DNA from: Dallia pectoralis
Taxonomy: Eukaryota; Chordata; Actinopteri; Esociformes; Umbridae
Assembly (NCBI GenBank): GCA_029465975.1
Contig: CM055753.1
Coordinates: forward strand, 5,219,133-5,283,132
Reading direction: 5' to 3'
DNA length: 64,000 nt
Shown here: positions 12,503 through 24,571 of the stretch, piece by piece
Numbering within the stretch: position 1 is the first letter of the stretch
Layout of the letters: each line of letters begins with the position of its first letter
The notes under the pieces: model-generated
Databases searched by the model: none
The model's input: the letters and a program-made list of their open reading frames with translations, nothing else
Told to the model about the DNA's origin: nothing
Position numbers and translations under genes: made by a program

Positions 12503-14690
12503 CTGAGTGATCCGAAAGACCAACACTCAATGAGCCAGAGGTCAGGTACACAATGTGCATTACGATGTTGAAAGAGAACCACCATTGAGCGACAAAGCAC
12601 GTGGAAATTTACAACCAAATGTTGGCCGGTTTTTCATTGGCCATTCACTTACCTTTCACAGTCCGAATCGTAATAGGGCTTGAATTCCTGTGTAGGAACG
12701 GATGTGCTTGGGCTGTCTGTACACCTGTGGATGGCCTGGGCGACAGTGTAACGCGTCTGGCCTGAGGCATATCGGGCCATCCGGGATATGCTGAGGTTTG
12801 ACTGCAGAAACAGGTGCAACCTGCTGTCAGAGAGAACCAGAGGGTCCTGGAGGACACTGTCAATAAGCAGAAACAGATGTTATTTAAATAAGCCCAAAAG
12901 ACCCCTAGCGAAAAACATACAAGTATGAACTCTATTCATGCACGTTGATGAGCAGCACACCGCTAATGGAAGCTATATTATAAGTCCGCAAACTGAACAT
13001 GCAATGACAAGCTGAAGCCACTAGATGGCGATGTGTGCAATAGAATCATCAGTGCGTCATAAGGAACATACTATAAATTAGAATGAAATGCACACCAGAA
13101 ACTACGAGTCAATGTTAATCAACTCATTGAAGCAGACACGGGTGATCCAGTGTTTGAAACAAACACAAAACCATTAATGAGAAACCTTTAAAGATCTGTC
13201 AGACACACAGGCTTCCAGCTACTAAATACATTTAGCACATTGCACCAATCTACATTTGTGATTCGCACATTACTCCCATCAATAACCACGTTCAGATGGC
13301 AATTAGTCAAAGGCCCAATTAAAACTTACATGGAGTATTAATCAGAACCCCAGAAAACATGTTCCTCAGATATGCGGAGGACACTTACATCTCCAGGAAT
13401 TCTTGCAGACCCTTCATACGCTCATTGACTTGGTAGGGGTTGTTCAGTGAGAAGAATGGGTTCCACGGAGGCAGTTTGGGCAATTCCCTAAAAATACAAA
13501 GGGTTAAGTACTAGAGAACCAAGTAGCTCAAGTTCACATTTGGACAGCGGGGCATTCAATAGTCGGACTCAATTGCAAAACGGTGAAAGCCGCCTAACAC
13601 ACTCTTTTATTGGTCTCGAAGTGCCAAGATCAAACTAATGATTCCACTTCCGTTAATGCACAGTCAGTGAACATATGTAAACCATGTGTACAGGGCGTCA
13701 TGTCCTGAGCAGGACACATTCATCTGTCACTGGCAGAAGGTAACATATCCCAAGATCACACGTACATTAGCAAAGCGTTGTCCTGCAGACGCCTGCGGAG
13801 CCAAACAAATTCACTGTAGCGCCTCCGTACACAGGAAGTCTTCCTCCTGAAACACATGCTATTGGTCTACACAGGAAGCAAGAAGGAAAACACAAGGTTA
13901 TTGGTCAGTACCATGCAACTGATGAGAGCCCGTGTGTACTTTAGAAGCAGAACATTCAACAAACCAACTACACATTGAGTGCCATGTAGGTGTACTCACA
14001 TGCAAACTAATCTCGTAGTCAATGTGTGTGTGCCAGAAGTCACGCCTGTGGGATTGTGGGTCCTGGACCCAAACACTAACAAAGTCCTGTAACAAAAAAC
14101 ATGTGGTTCAGAAAAAGGTGCAGATGGCCTGTGAGAGGAAAATGTCCCCACAGGATATAACACATCAGAAGTTAAATCATCCTACTCCGCTGCAAGAAGA
14201 AATAAAACTGATTTGACCATGAGTGAGGACAGAAGCCTGAGCAGGTTATGCAACCAAGCTGCCAATGCATTCCCTCATGACAGAATCACACGGCAGTGAT
14301 ACAAGCCAATTTATTCTCGGCCGATCACTCATTGGTTGTGTAATCTAATTAATCTAGGCCAATTGACAAATTACATTTCAACTACTTAAGGGCAGCCAGT
14401 TAACAAAAAAATTGAGAAACATCCATTGATAGCACAAATAATATATTGAATTGATGCATTACGCTGAATGCAATCGATCAAAGTGAGAAAACCAAAAAGT
14501 ATTATTGTGGATGGCCCTGTCCAAAACAATACATCTGCAAAAACAAATGTCTACCAAAACATAAAGCAGTGTTAACAAAAGGAAATGAAGCCACCACACA
14601 CAGTAACCCCATGGCCAGGCTTACATCTTAAGTGTAATGACATAAAAGCGTATTACTCACCCGTTTTAGTCGACCGTCAATCCCATCCAT
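12355..14690 (-). CDS. snx10: Sorting nexin 10 (PX-domain protein), 6 coding exons, 222 aa
   Basis: SNX10 is a small PX-only sorting nexin. It binds PtdIns3P on endosomes and works with V-ATPase in endosome/lysosome homeostasis, ciliogenesis and osteoclast acid secretion (family knowledge). Exons on the minus strand: 14690-14661, 14086-14000, 13866-13766, 13487-13389, 12856-12653, 12502-12355. All junctions are GT-AG and the frame is continuous. The PX domain spans about residues 11-120: DFVSVWVQDP, then DFWHTHIDYEISLH, TNSMCF, and the phosphoinositide-binding RRRYSEFVWL at 53-62. LVLSDSRLHLFLQS follows. These choices fit SNX10 rather than SNX11. The ATG at 14690 opens a 10-residue first coding exon, as in other SNX10 genes. 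Human SNX10 is 201 aa; the tail here is longer and ends cysteine-rich (C200, C202, C207, C209, C222). Which fish duplicate (a or b) cannot be told. Confidence 0.93.
12653..12856 (-). CDS. snx10: snx10 coding exon 5
   Basis: 204 nt; acceptor TTATTGACAG, donor GTAAGT. Encodes VLQDPLVLSDSRLHLFLQS (end of PX) and the SNX10-type helical extension with YASGQTRYTVAQAIHRC and YYDSDCE. Confidence 0.93.
13389..13487 (-). CDS. snx10: snx10 coding exon 4
   Basis: 99 nt between acceptor TATTTTTAG and donor GTAAGT. Encodes ELPKLPPWNPFFSLNNPYQ and then a helix with MKGLQEFLE, matching the proline-rich loop and the following helix of the PX fold. Confidence 0.93.
13766..13866 (-). CDS. snx10: snx10 coding exon 3 (PtdIns3P-binding motif)
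   Basis: 101 nt. Acceptor CTGTGTAG, donor GTACGT. Encodes TNSMCFRRKTSCVRRRY then SEFVWLRRRLQDNALL. The basic pair plus Y-x-E-F is the conserved lipid-binding signature. Confidence 0.95.
14000..14086 (-). CDS. snx10: snx10 coding exon 2 (start of PX domain)
   Basis: 87 nt, 29 residues, phase 0 to 0; acceptor TTGTTACAG, donor GTGAGT. Encodes DFVSVWVQDP ... HIDYEISLH, the first PX strands. Confidence 0.95.
14661..14690 (-). CDS. snx10: snx10 coding exon 1
   Basis: Encodes MDGIDGRLKR, ending in phase 0 at a GTGAGT donor. The exon continues 5' as UTR to an acceptor (TCCTCAG) whose first exon base is about 14701, so a separate upstream non-coding exon must exist. Confidence 0.85.
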
Positions 14691-14700
14691 AGTGGACTGG

Positions 14701-16685
14701 CCTGAGGACAGGAAATAATAGATTTAGTTGGTAAACAGTGAGGCAAGGACATCTGTTGTCCTCCAGCAAGCCGGGTTTCTTCCGCTACGTCATTAGCAGT
14801 GGTTATGTCATAACCCAAAACAAATCGACAGTGTCAAGTCACGGTCAGAGTCCGGTATCCTGAATCCAAGACACGGTAGATATGGCACACGTTAGCGCAA
14901 CCGCTTACGGGAAAAAATACCTAACAACATCATGAGTATGTTAGCCAGCCAAGTCATTATAAACAAGACCAAACTGCTGGGGAAGTGGATTTGCGCTAAG
15001 GGGTCAAATCTGCTTTACCCATAAACCTGACCCATTAAATCCCATCACACACACACACATAGTCCAGTAAACAACACAAAGCGGACTCAAGTTAAGCATC
15101 ATGTGGCACACCTTTACAGGATACGTGGAACCGTTTCCGGATGCCCTTTTTAAAGGATTACTATAGTGACTACTCTACATGCAACTCAAATGAATGAGTG
15201 GTAAGGCCCTTAATTTGTGGGAAAAAACACAGGGTTACTTGACAAAGGGCCCAACATATACCCATAGCAATCCCCTCACTAGAAAAAGACAGAGCCAATC
15301 CCAATAACAAACTAATTAACAGACATTCAGTCCACACACACACAGTTACAGTTGCCCAGCGTGACTGACCCGACGGCGGACACATAAATAATTAAATAAT
15401 TCCACAACTTGGCATTTACATATAGTATAGTATAGACTTAGAATTACTCCAAAAAACTAAAAACTCTGTCGTAAAGACGTTAGACCCCATTGAAACAAGC
15501 ATTGAGCCAAATAAAAACATCTATTCGGAATTGTGGAAACACGGTTTCTAGTTTCAGCAATATATTGTGCTAGGATAAATCAGTACAAATCGGATGATCC
15601 TTTATTAGAATACGGTCCGACTGAGTTAATACACTTCAGAAAAGAGATTAAACATGAACATTTACTATGCCCTTTAATGTCTGTTAATCAGCCATATTAA
15701 AAACCCTTCAGCCTATAAAACATGTACACCAACATGAACATACGTTTGAATAGTCATAACACACTACCTTTCAAATGTCTTCCTGCTCCTGGTGATTGTT
15801 TCGATAAGCCTTCCAGTACCCAGGACTCTGTACACTACAGCTGATATCTGCACCCTGCTTGTTAGTCCCTCTGGTTCCTGCTGGCGCCTGTTTGAATTCG
15901 GGTGACTATTAACCTGTTAAAATGTCCTTACTAACGACGCATTAAAAACCACATCCAACCGCGGCGACACCCTAATGCCTTTAAGATTCCCAACCCGTGC
16001 TTTTATGCATTCGTCCAACAGGCGCGAGTTTATATTCTCAGCTCATCCTCCCCAAATTGCAATTAGTGGCTCCAGCAGCTGCCCAGGTAATTGGCAATAG
16101 GGTGTTCATTCATGTCAATTGACAAAAAGGTTGCTTCCTCCGGAATTACTGTCCATCACTCAGCCTCCCTGGTGATCATTTTAACAACTTACTATATATT
16201 TCATAATAACAAATCAATTAAGTTTAGCTTAAATATGTAATGTCTTTAACCACCAACATAATTCCCCTAGCAAAAACCCAATCTTTCACCACGGTCCTGT
16301 CCAATAAAGTATGAAATGGCTTCAGTACGTCAGACAGATAGGCAGGTCTAATGCCATTCAGGTCGTTCCAGACTAGGAGGAGAGTTTAAGAGTGAATTAT
16401 TTCAGAGACAGGTAACCAATCAAAGTCAGCAGGCGTCAGGCTGACCTGGGCAGACTTTCAACACATTTTAAATAAGCTTTCAATCATTTATGGACTTTAT
16501 ATGTAAACCCCTAAGTATTGTATTTCCATAATCAATTCTGAAGAAAACAAACACGCAGATTAGCTTTGTTGGCTTTTTTTCTTCTGAAATGTGGATTAGG
16601 GTCTAACACGGGAGATGGAATTTTACAGACTTGACAAACTACCAGGTTGGTGATGACCAGCTACGACCTGTGTAGCTGGGTTGGT
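14701..16685. other. snx10 upstream region, possible 5' non-coding exon near 15.77-15.9 kb
   Basis: No protein-coding exon was seen. On the minus strand a purine-rich segment at about 15900-15770 ends at a plausible donor (GAAAG followed by GTAGTG at 15769) and could be the non-coding first exon required by the acceptor at 14702. The CpG-containing stretch 15.93-16.05 kb could be its promoter. Both are weak inferences. Confidence 0.25.
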
Positions 16686-17165
16686 TGTGCACAGCGCTAA
16701 CAACACCAGGGTGAGCACAGCGCTTACAACACCAGGGTGAGCACAATGCTTACAACACGCACATCGATTACAACACCAGGGTGAGCACAGCGCTTACAAC
16801 ACCAGGGTGAGCACAGCGCTTACAACACCAGGGTGAGCACAGCGCTTACAACAACAGGGTGAGCACAATGCTTACAACACCAGGGTGAGGACAATGCTTA
16901 CAACATGCACATCGATTACAACACCAGGGTGAGCACAGCGCTTACAACACCAGGGTGAGCACAGCGCTTACAACACCAGGGTGAGCACAGCGCTTACAAC
17001 ACCAGGGTGAGGACAATGCTTACAACACCAGGGTGAGCACAATGCTTACAACACCAGGGTGAGGACAATGCTTACAACACCAGGGTGAGGACAATGCTTA
17101 CAACACCAGGGTGAGCACAATGCTTACAACACCAGGGTGAGCACAGCGCTTACAACACCAGGGTT
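16686..17165. repeat. 26-bp minisatellite between snx10 and cbx3
   Basis: About 18 copies of AACACCAGGGTGAGCACAGC plus GCTTAC, with alternating variants GCACAGCG, GCACAATG and GGACAATG, and a shorter ATGCACATCGATT form at two places. The variant mosaic suggests unequal exchange inside the array. Confidence 0.95.
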
Positions 17166-20100
17166 GTAGGCTTGATTCTATTTCATGGGCAAATCAAAGA
17201 CAGATCGCATATATCTCGCTGTTATTCAGGAAGACATTTAAAAAACGTTTACGTAGCAGATGTTGCGTCAGGCCAGGTTTTAATAAACACACGCGTGTGG
17301 CGTCGGCGTAACAGTGGAATTACGTGCTGCCCAGTCGGGATCAGGTGAAGCGGGGGAGAGAGAGCGGGTCTAAGCTTGACCTTTCAGGGACACCACAGAT
17401 GTTGCTCAACCCCTCCGATATTGACCCAGCAGGGGTTACATTCTGCAAGTTGTCAGAGAGGTAGTAGGTCTACCGGTTTAGGACAGTTTCCTCTCTGAAG
17501 TGCTGCAGATTAGTGGCAACATGTGCAAGGAAGACTGAAGAACGTTCTTAAAGGAGTTCTAAAGGAATGAGAGCACTCCTTTCGAGTGTGCAAATACAGG
17601 CACCTCTATAATAACTAGCGCACTTCATAAGTGGAGGGTGCATACAAAATATTGGGGAATGAATTTTCTAACACAAATGTTTCGGACAATTGTATTTTCG
17701 TAAATCTGCAACAAGGTCATTTCAGCCAGTCACTTGGTTGGCTCTACTGTTTAACGTATACATCTACTGTTTAACGTATACAGCCTTGTTTCCATGTTAT
17801 GAATTGTAGCAACCATTTTGAAGTTGACAGTATAATGGTGTAACTCGCAGCTGCCTGGACGCCTGGATACCATTGTGACTGAACAGAATGTCAACATTCC
17901 AATTCCAATCCAGAGGGAAGGCACTTATCTAATCATCTGCCTCTGGTGACATGACTTATATGAAGGCATAGCTAAATCTTCTGTTTTTTATTTGTTAAAA
18001 CAAACGGGTCGTCATGCAATGTCCTCATGTACTGTATATCTACGGAACATAGTATGTGCTGTGGAACATGTTACATTCAGTGGGTATTGGGAGGGGTTAA
18101 TAGGGCTGCAGATTAATATATTGGATTCAGTGTGAAAAATAGTTCTCATGCTTGTATTCTGTGCTTCAATTCAACGTTGACTCATGGTTCACAGCTCTGT
18201 CTTTCTGCTTGTGTTTGTCCACTATGTTGTAGTTAGCAGTTCAGCAATCTGAACTGCAGACACATCGGCTCTCCTTATAAATGCTTGACCTTTCCTGGCT
18301 GGTTTATCTAACGCTGTTGATTTCCGAAGTCAATACGTTAAATGTAAATAGTAGGTACTATGCAATCTGTTTGCATGTCTTCAACCGGGTAAAGTGTGGA
18401 TCAATCAGCAAGGGTACTAGGCTTCATTCCAAATAGGCAGAAAGAGGGCAAGTTGATTTCAAACATGACTGTTGTTTATTAATAAACTGTTCTTAGCCTA
18501 TGTCCTTGCAGAACCATTTCGATACCTGGTGAGGTTGTACAACACCCTCTTGGTGACATCCAGTAGGGGTACGGTCAGATTATTTGCATACAGTTTTGAT
18601 TTGTCACAAGGGGATATGATGTATGGCTTGGAATTAATGACTTACGTATTCGCATTAAAGGAACCCATCAGTCTCGTGACAAAATGTAATAGATTCAGAA
18701 GAATATATATATAGAAGTTCACATTGTATTAGTGGAATATATATATAGAATATAAGTTCACATTGTATTAGTGGTCCAGGGAGAGACATTCAAAAGTCTT
18801 AATGTAATACATTGTCCAGGATTAAATTAATAGAAATATGGGGAATATAATATTAGTCCATATTCTAGAAGATTCATCAGTTTCATTTGTTTAGGTTTAT
18901 TTAAATCTATTCCTATGCATTTTACCGTCTCCAATGGAATAAATAAACACTGACAATTGTCAACAATTAGGTGTGCTTCTCAATTATCCCTAACAATTAT
19001 ATGTTTTACATTTTCTTATTTGCAACGGCGACCTGGGGAGCAGCTGTTCACAATAGGACGGAAAACGTGTTTACTGTGTTAACTTTACATTTTGCAAAGA
19101 AGCTGTTTTTACCATGGGCTTAATAACTTATGCCTGGTATGAACCGTTGATCCCCCCCACACACACAACCCCCCTGGCCACTATCAGATCTGAGACTATA
19201 GACACTGGTGGACATTCTGAACTATAACTGGACATTGCTTTATTTTCACAACTGTATATAGAATTAAATATTGCTCTACATAGTGCTCGTTTCACATTTT
19301 AATATCTGAACATTGCTCCTTTGCGCTACTCAGATATATGACACACACTATATGTGTCCATTACTTAAGCTAGGCAGGGTCTCCTGACGTTCTGTGATTT
19401 TTGCTCTTTGCACTGTTCATGTACGTTGAAAAATGTGTATCCTAAATGCTGCAGCTATTGGTCAAAACAAATGTATTCCATGTTGATGTTTACGAACTTT
19501 ACAATAAACCTAATTCTGACACACACATATATATATGAAACCGATTTGAAACCTAGTACAGGTTTCTGGTAAGCTACAGAATCTCTAGTCCTGTGGCAGT
19601 AGACAAGCAAAACAACTTTGCGCCCACCAGTTTGCTGTAGCTTCAAACACTCAGGAATTTTGCTGTTACACACTAGCTTAACACCAGGATAAAAGTCAAA
19701 CAGCACGATCCAACCTACTGTCCTAAACCGATCAGCATTCTACACTGATTTGAGAAAAATGTGCACTGTTCACACAGATGTTTTCTATTCCCTACAGTTA
19801 ACGCTCCTGTAAACAGCTAAATTGCTGCTAATCTACCGTAAAGCGTTTGGCCTGCAAAAGCAGTCTATATGCAACTCTCAAGAAAATCTATTAATTAGTG
19901 CAACTAGAAATCCATCATGGCTGCTACCTGGAGCAACTCACATATGAGAAATCTGTATCTACGGACAAAGCTAGAACTGTTGAGTGCTTAATGCTTGTCA
20001 TGCATTTTGTTTCTGCTCTACCCCTGTTGTAAAGTTGACCATCAGTGACTCAGTGAATAAAGTATGGAGCAAGACGCATAATTAATTACAAGTGAGCTAG

Positions 20101-20935
20101 GCTCTATGTTCTGGACAGCTTCTCGCTTAAGCAGTCAGCCTCAATCGTTTCTGCACCTCATCTGCCAGTTAAACTTCTCTTTGCAAACTAAGTTAGAGGG
20201 CTTAAATGGTACTGAGCTGGAGTAAATCATAAGGCTTGACTGTCCGCTCATTCAAATCCCATCACTACCTTTAGAAATAATAACTTTTCAGATCTTATAC
20301 TGTTTAGTGACCCTGTGACACATTTAGAGGAAAATAACACTGAGCAGCCAGGCTCACAGCATTCATATATTAGTACTGTTTTAAGACTGCGTGGAAACGA
20401 CTGACTCACAGAACAGATTATGTCTAGATTGTTTGGCATAAGTCATTACTTACAGCGCTATTTTGTCACTCATCAATAAAGTTCGCGGTTCGCCATTATT
20501 TGTTATGTAATGCATTAGCAGCGAGTAAACGGTTTATATTAGGGAACAGAGGGACACTTATTTCTGTTTAGTTTAGGTAATCTGGATGGAAATCCTGCCA
20601 AGTAAATGTAGACATGGGGCTTACACTGATAATTATGTGCTGCATGCAGTTTGATCACAACAGCAAACACCACAGGACAGTGAACCAATTGTTACGGTAT
20701 CACACTTGCATTTCTGCACCTTTTAGTCAGCCAGAGAATATTACTTAATTAAGTTAACTTTGTCAAACACTGCCCCATAGTACTGTCATAATACCAATTT
20801 AGATATTATTCATAACCTACTGGCATAGGTAATCGGGTTTCAAAACAATTAATATCAGTCATGAAAAGCATTGCCAAAATCCTATCCGCAAATCAAAAGG
20901 TTTCATAGTTCTTTTGTCGTTTTTATAATCAGAGT
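17166..20935. other. Intergenic DNA between snx10 and cbx3, no gene seen
   Basis: Unique AT-rich DNA. Small features: a near-perfect tandem duplication at 17751-17780 (TCTACTGTTTAACGTATACA), a duplicated ATATATATAGAA segment at 18705-18770, and a short GCGACCTGGGGAGCAG word at 19027 recalling fish LINE tails. None of the open frames carries a recognisable domain. Confidence 0.5.
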
Positions 20936-21526
20936 TTTATTTTCATGAGAACACCATCCAAAAGTAAACACTCGGTCACCATTTTCAATGTCAGCATCCC
21001 TAGAGACAATGACTGACTGCTGTCACCTACTGGTCAAAATCCACCATGCACCAAAATCGGAAGCGCCACTCCGGGCGTCCATGGGCCACAGTCAATGGGT
21101 CACACAATCATCTGGTAGCATTGCAGACCGGTAACCAGTAAGTAGGCGTTTGAGGGCAGGGTCCATCAGCGCTGTGCCATGCAACAAAACTCAGGCAACG
21201 CAGGAAGGAGGTCAAATGAAACATATAAACCTTTACTGAACAGCTGTTAGAAAAAAATATTTACAAAGTGACTTTCCTAATCTTCCTCTGTCCCTTCCCC
21301 AGTAAATAACATCATACTATCACTAAAATATGTACAAAAGCACAGGGTTCCTCCTGAATGCTCTGCACGAACACTATGGCTAAACATATTGTAAATGGTC
21401 AAAAAAAAATCATGTGGGCAAGAGGAGACACGGAAAACAGTCCTGAGAAGCAGGATTGGGGACGGGAACATGGGTCGACGGCCGGTGGGCACAGGGGTGG
21501 GTGTCAGTTGGGCAAGGAAGACGGTG
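20936..21526 (-). other. cbx3: Probable cbx3 3' untranslated region
   Basis: Follows the TAG at 21529-21527. A canonical minus-strand AATAAA lies at 20941-20936 (TTTATT on +). A weaker AGTAAA lies at about 21236-21231, which would give a 290-nt UTR. The exact 3' end is not known. Confidence 0.45.
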
Positions 21527-21653
21527 CTATTGCGCCTCATCCTCAGGACAGGAGTGCCAGGTCAGCCTCTCCTCGTAAAAGGAGATGACCACCTGAGGGC
21601 ATTTGGTGTTTGCCTCACGGGCCGGGACAAGGTCGGCCTCATCCGAGTCTTTC
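21527..21653 (-). CDS. cbx3: cbx3 terminal coding exon 4 (chromoshadow end)
   Basis: 127 nt with TAG stop; acceptor TGCTCCACAG. Encodes KDSDEADLVPAREANTKCPQ and VVISFYEERLTWHSCPEDEAQ, the dimer-interface helices and CBX3-type tail. Confidence 0.95.
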
Positions 21654-24563
21654 CTGTGGAGCAGAGGGACACGGTTTGTCAATAGCTATAGCTTACCCCT
21701 CAAACGTAGGCCAAAACCGTCATTTCAACATTTTTAGTAAACTGATCAGTACAAACTAAATTATACAATAATTGGCTTTCGTGCTGGACCACTGGTGAAC
21801 AGAAAGTTACGATTAGCAATTTTACACTCACCACTTCATCAAGAACATAAGTTCCCCACTGCTGTCTGTGGCACCAATGATTCTCTCTGGAGCCAGGTTC
21901 CTGGCAAAGCCACGTGGCTTCTCACTCTAAAATACAGGGTATAAATAAAAAGTATTAAAACGGGTTTCAAACTAGGGGTGGGGGAAAAAAAAAAATCGAT
22001 ATAGCATAAAATCACAATATTTCCAGTGGCAATACTTTATCGATACACAGACGCCAGGTATCGATCTTTTACTATTTAAATTGAACATGAGAATTTAACT
22101 TTTGGTAGAATAAAATAAATTGCGTATTCAGTCCACCGGGTGACGTGATGTCAGCATGCATGAGGATGAATGGCGTTGTCAAAAAATATATTCGCCAGCT
22201 TTACTAATACTCTTTCGCTCGTATCAGTGTATATTTGCGGTAGGGCTTTTATCGTGAAATACTTGGCAGTTGATATTTACGGTCAACTGCACCTTTTTAA
22301 AGCCGGTCTTTTTCTACTTAAGACTGGCAGCATATCCTTCACAATGTATTATGTCAATGCATCGCGTTATCTCCTTCCAGCTCAAACTTTTCTTGTCATA
22401 AGGGATGACGTTTGTAAAGGATACGTCTATGGTTATGTGTCTTTTAACCGACATGTTTGGATTTGGGACATTATCAGTGTTTAATAGTAGGCCTAATGTG
22501 TCTTAACAGACATGTTGATTCGGGACACAATCAGCGTCTCAATAGTTTCACGCATTCATCCACCGTGTGTTTCAGTTTTAGGTGACGGTAGAGATCGATT
22601 GTACTGCTGTATTTAGTAGGAATGGCCTTTCGACAAATTTTACACACCGTTAATTTGCTCAATATTGGACTTTTTAAAGTCGAACAACTCCTAAATTACA
22701 TCAGAAACATCGCTACGCTTTCTCTGGGTGATTTCTTCCTCACTAGAAGAGGTGCTCTGTGCGCACTCTTACAGTTGATACACTTCAACTGAACTCGCCC
22801 CGTTATAATGGAGACCGGCTTTCAATGTTTGTGATTTGTGGATAACCTCTGTGCTGTCACGCAATTGGTCCATTATTTGGGTTAGGGTTAGTTTTCCTTC
22901 GGGGACATAATAATTAAGTTGGAAAAGGTTATAAATTGCAATATATCGCAGAATATGGCAATACCAATAAAATTGCAATAATATTGTATCGTGACCTAAG
23001 TATCGTGATAATATCGTATCGTCGTGCCTCCGGCAATTCCCACCCCTATTTCACACTGGTGTCTGTTTTGAAGTCGAACACAGGTACTTGACGGGAACAA
23101 AACACTAGCTAGACCGCTTTCCATAATATCGAAAAAATGCAGTAAACAGAAAGGGTGGAGAAAAAAACAAAAAAACTTGCATCGTTTCAAAACATAATGG
23201 TAGCATTACTATGGAAAATAACAGCTATATGTGGACTGTGAAACAGGCTCCAGACGGTAAACTTAAACCTTTCAGCATGCTTTACTTTTATTCAATAGTT
23301 GGTGGTCTGAAAGTGTAGCAATCAATGTGTTAGTCATTCCCCCTGTATTCCACATTTAGAGCAGGAGTTGACATCTTGACCAGATCAAAACCTCCACTGG
23401 TACCAAGTAGCCTGTCGTTATGTTTTGTGTTTCATCAGTAATACATTTGCTAGGCAAAAAATGTGTAACTTTAACAGCTGGAAATTGGCATTGGTTTATA
23501 ATCCACAGCCAAACAAGTTTTTTTATTTAAAGCATGTACACCAGCTAAATATATTACAGCAAATGTGGATTCATCAGATGAGTCAGAAGTGCTAATGTTA
23601 ACAACAAATTATTTATCCTGGGAGTTATTGTAGGTCAGCACGCAGGTGCCCCAAAAGCACAGCATGGAACTAAATGAGCAGCATTTAATGTTTTAAAAAG
23701 CAAAGTCAAAAGATCCCAAAATGTACAACGATTACAGTCTGGAGCCCTGCATTGAGATTAACACAACTTCCACTCTTCCATGGCAACCGAGACCAACTGA
23801 AAAAAAAACACCTGTACAAATCTCAAACCCTAGAACACGGATGTGAACAATCAAAGCAAGAAATTATAAACGCTCACCACATCCTTCTTCTTCTTAGCTT
23901 TATTTTCTTCCGTCTCCGGCTCGTCTGTTGACAACTTCCGTTTATTGGAGTCTGGTTTCTCCACTACGGTCTTCTGGGCTTCCAGGAAGGCAGAGATCAA
24001 CTCTGGACAGTCCAGGTTCTCCTCGGGCTCCCAAGTGTTATCCGCTCTGAATGAAAAGGTAATTTTTTTACGAGCCATTTTTATTTACACAATATCAGTG
24101 AGTTATACATGATTTAGAGATGCAGCATTCAATGATTGAGTATTAATAAAATGTTTTTTGTTTTGTTTTTTTAAACGTGGCCTTTTACTCAAAAACTCAG
24201 TACATCAGTTGGGTGGAGGGAATGAGAAGGTAGTATAATAAAGTAATAGTAAAGTAACATTTTCTTTATACAAGTGTGCTTTTGGTAATTAAAACAGACA
24301 TTACTTCGAACCAGCTAGCCTAGCGTCTACAAGACGAGGATAAGACACAAAGCCCACCCAATAGCAGGAATGCACCTTCAGGTCAACCATTAGCACGCGG
24401 GGGGTGTAAACCACACTCACTCTGTAAAGCCTTTCCACTTCAGGAAGAACTCCACCTTCCCATTGACAATGCGTTGGTCCATCACCTTCTCCACAACATA
24501 CTCCTCTGGGGGATCTGCTTCCATAACCTCTTTCTTGCCTTTGCCATTCTGTTTTTTACCCAT
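21527..24563 (-). CDS. cbx3: Chromobox 3 / heterochromatin protein 1 gamma, 4 coding exons, 177 aa
   Basis: HP1-gamma binds H3K9me2/3 through its N-terminal chromodomain. It dimerises and recruits PxVxL partners through its chromoshadow domain, acting in hetero- and euchromatin (family knowledge). Coding exons on the minus strand: 24563-24421, 24046-23878, 21926-21832, 21653-21527, all GT-AG with a continuous frame. Protein: MGKKQNGKGKK start, acidic patch, chromodomain about 21-70 with aromatic cage Y22, W43, F46, a lysine-rich hinge (KKKKDV at 99-104), and chromoshadow about 112-170 ending TWHSCPEDEAQ. GFTEADNTW, VNGKVE and the CPEDEAQ end distinguish CBX3 from CBX1 and CBX5. Human CBX3 has 183 aa and starts 10 residues earlier; here the exon acceptor lies 6 nt before the ATG, so the short start is right. 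Intron 3 (23877-21927) hosts a hAT element. Confidence 0.96.
21832..21926 (-). CDS. cbx3: cbx3 coding exon 3 (chromoshadow start)
   Basis: 95 nt; acceptor TGTATTTTAG, donor GTGAGT. Encodes SEKPRGFARNLAPERIIGAT, then DSSGELMFLMKW, the start of the chromoshadow fold. Confidence 0.95.
21973..23048 (-). mobile_element. Decayed hAT transposon with BED zinc-finger remnant, in cbx3 intron 3
   Basis: Ends are inverted: TAGGGGTGGG on the left and CCCACCCCTA on the right. They are flanked by near-identical 8-bp duplications TTTCAAAC (21965-21972) and TTTCACAC (23049-23056), the target-site length of hAT elements. About 50 bp inside each end is a shared CGATA/TATCG-rich subterminal sequence in opposite orientation. 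On the minus strand at about 22646-22555 a short frame reads CKICRKAIPTKYSS, then LYRHLKLKH, i.e. C-x2-C ... H-x4-H, the BED finger of hAT transposases. The rest of the transposase is missing or broken. Confidence 0.82.
23878..24046 (-). CDS. cbx3: cbx3 coding exon 2 (chromodomain end and hinge)
   Basis: 169 nt; acceptor TTTTCATTCAG, donor GTGAGC. Encodes ADNTWEPEENLDCPELISAF, then the hinge with KRKLSTDEPETEE and a lysine run. Confidence 0.95.
24421..24563 (-). CDS. cbx3: cbx3 coding exon 1 (chromodomain, first half)
   Basis: 143 nt of coding sequence; the exon begins at 24569 after acceptor TTTTGCAG and ends at a GTGAGT donor inside the E48 codon. Encodes EEYVVEKVMDQRIVNGKVEF, then the FLKWKGFT cage segment. 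Confidence 0.95.
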
Positions 24564-24571
24564 GTTAGGCT

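Noticed and set aside
19020..19045. GCGACCTGGGGAGCAG as another LINE tail
   Set aside because: Too short, and the rest of the tail motif (CCTGGTTAAATAAAGG) is absent.
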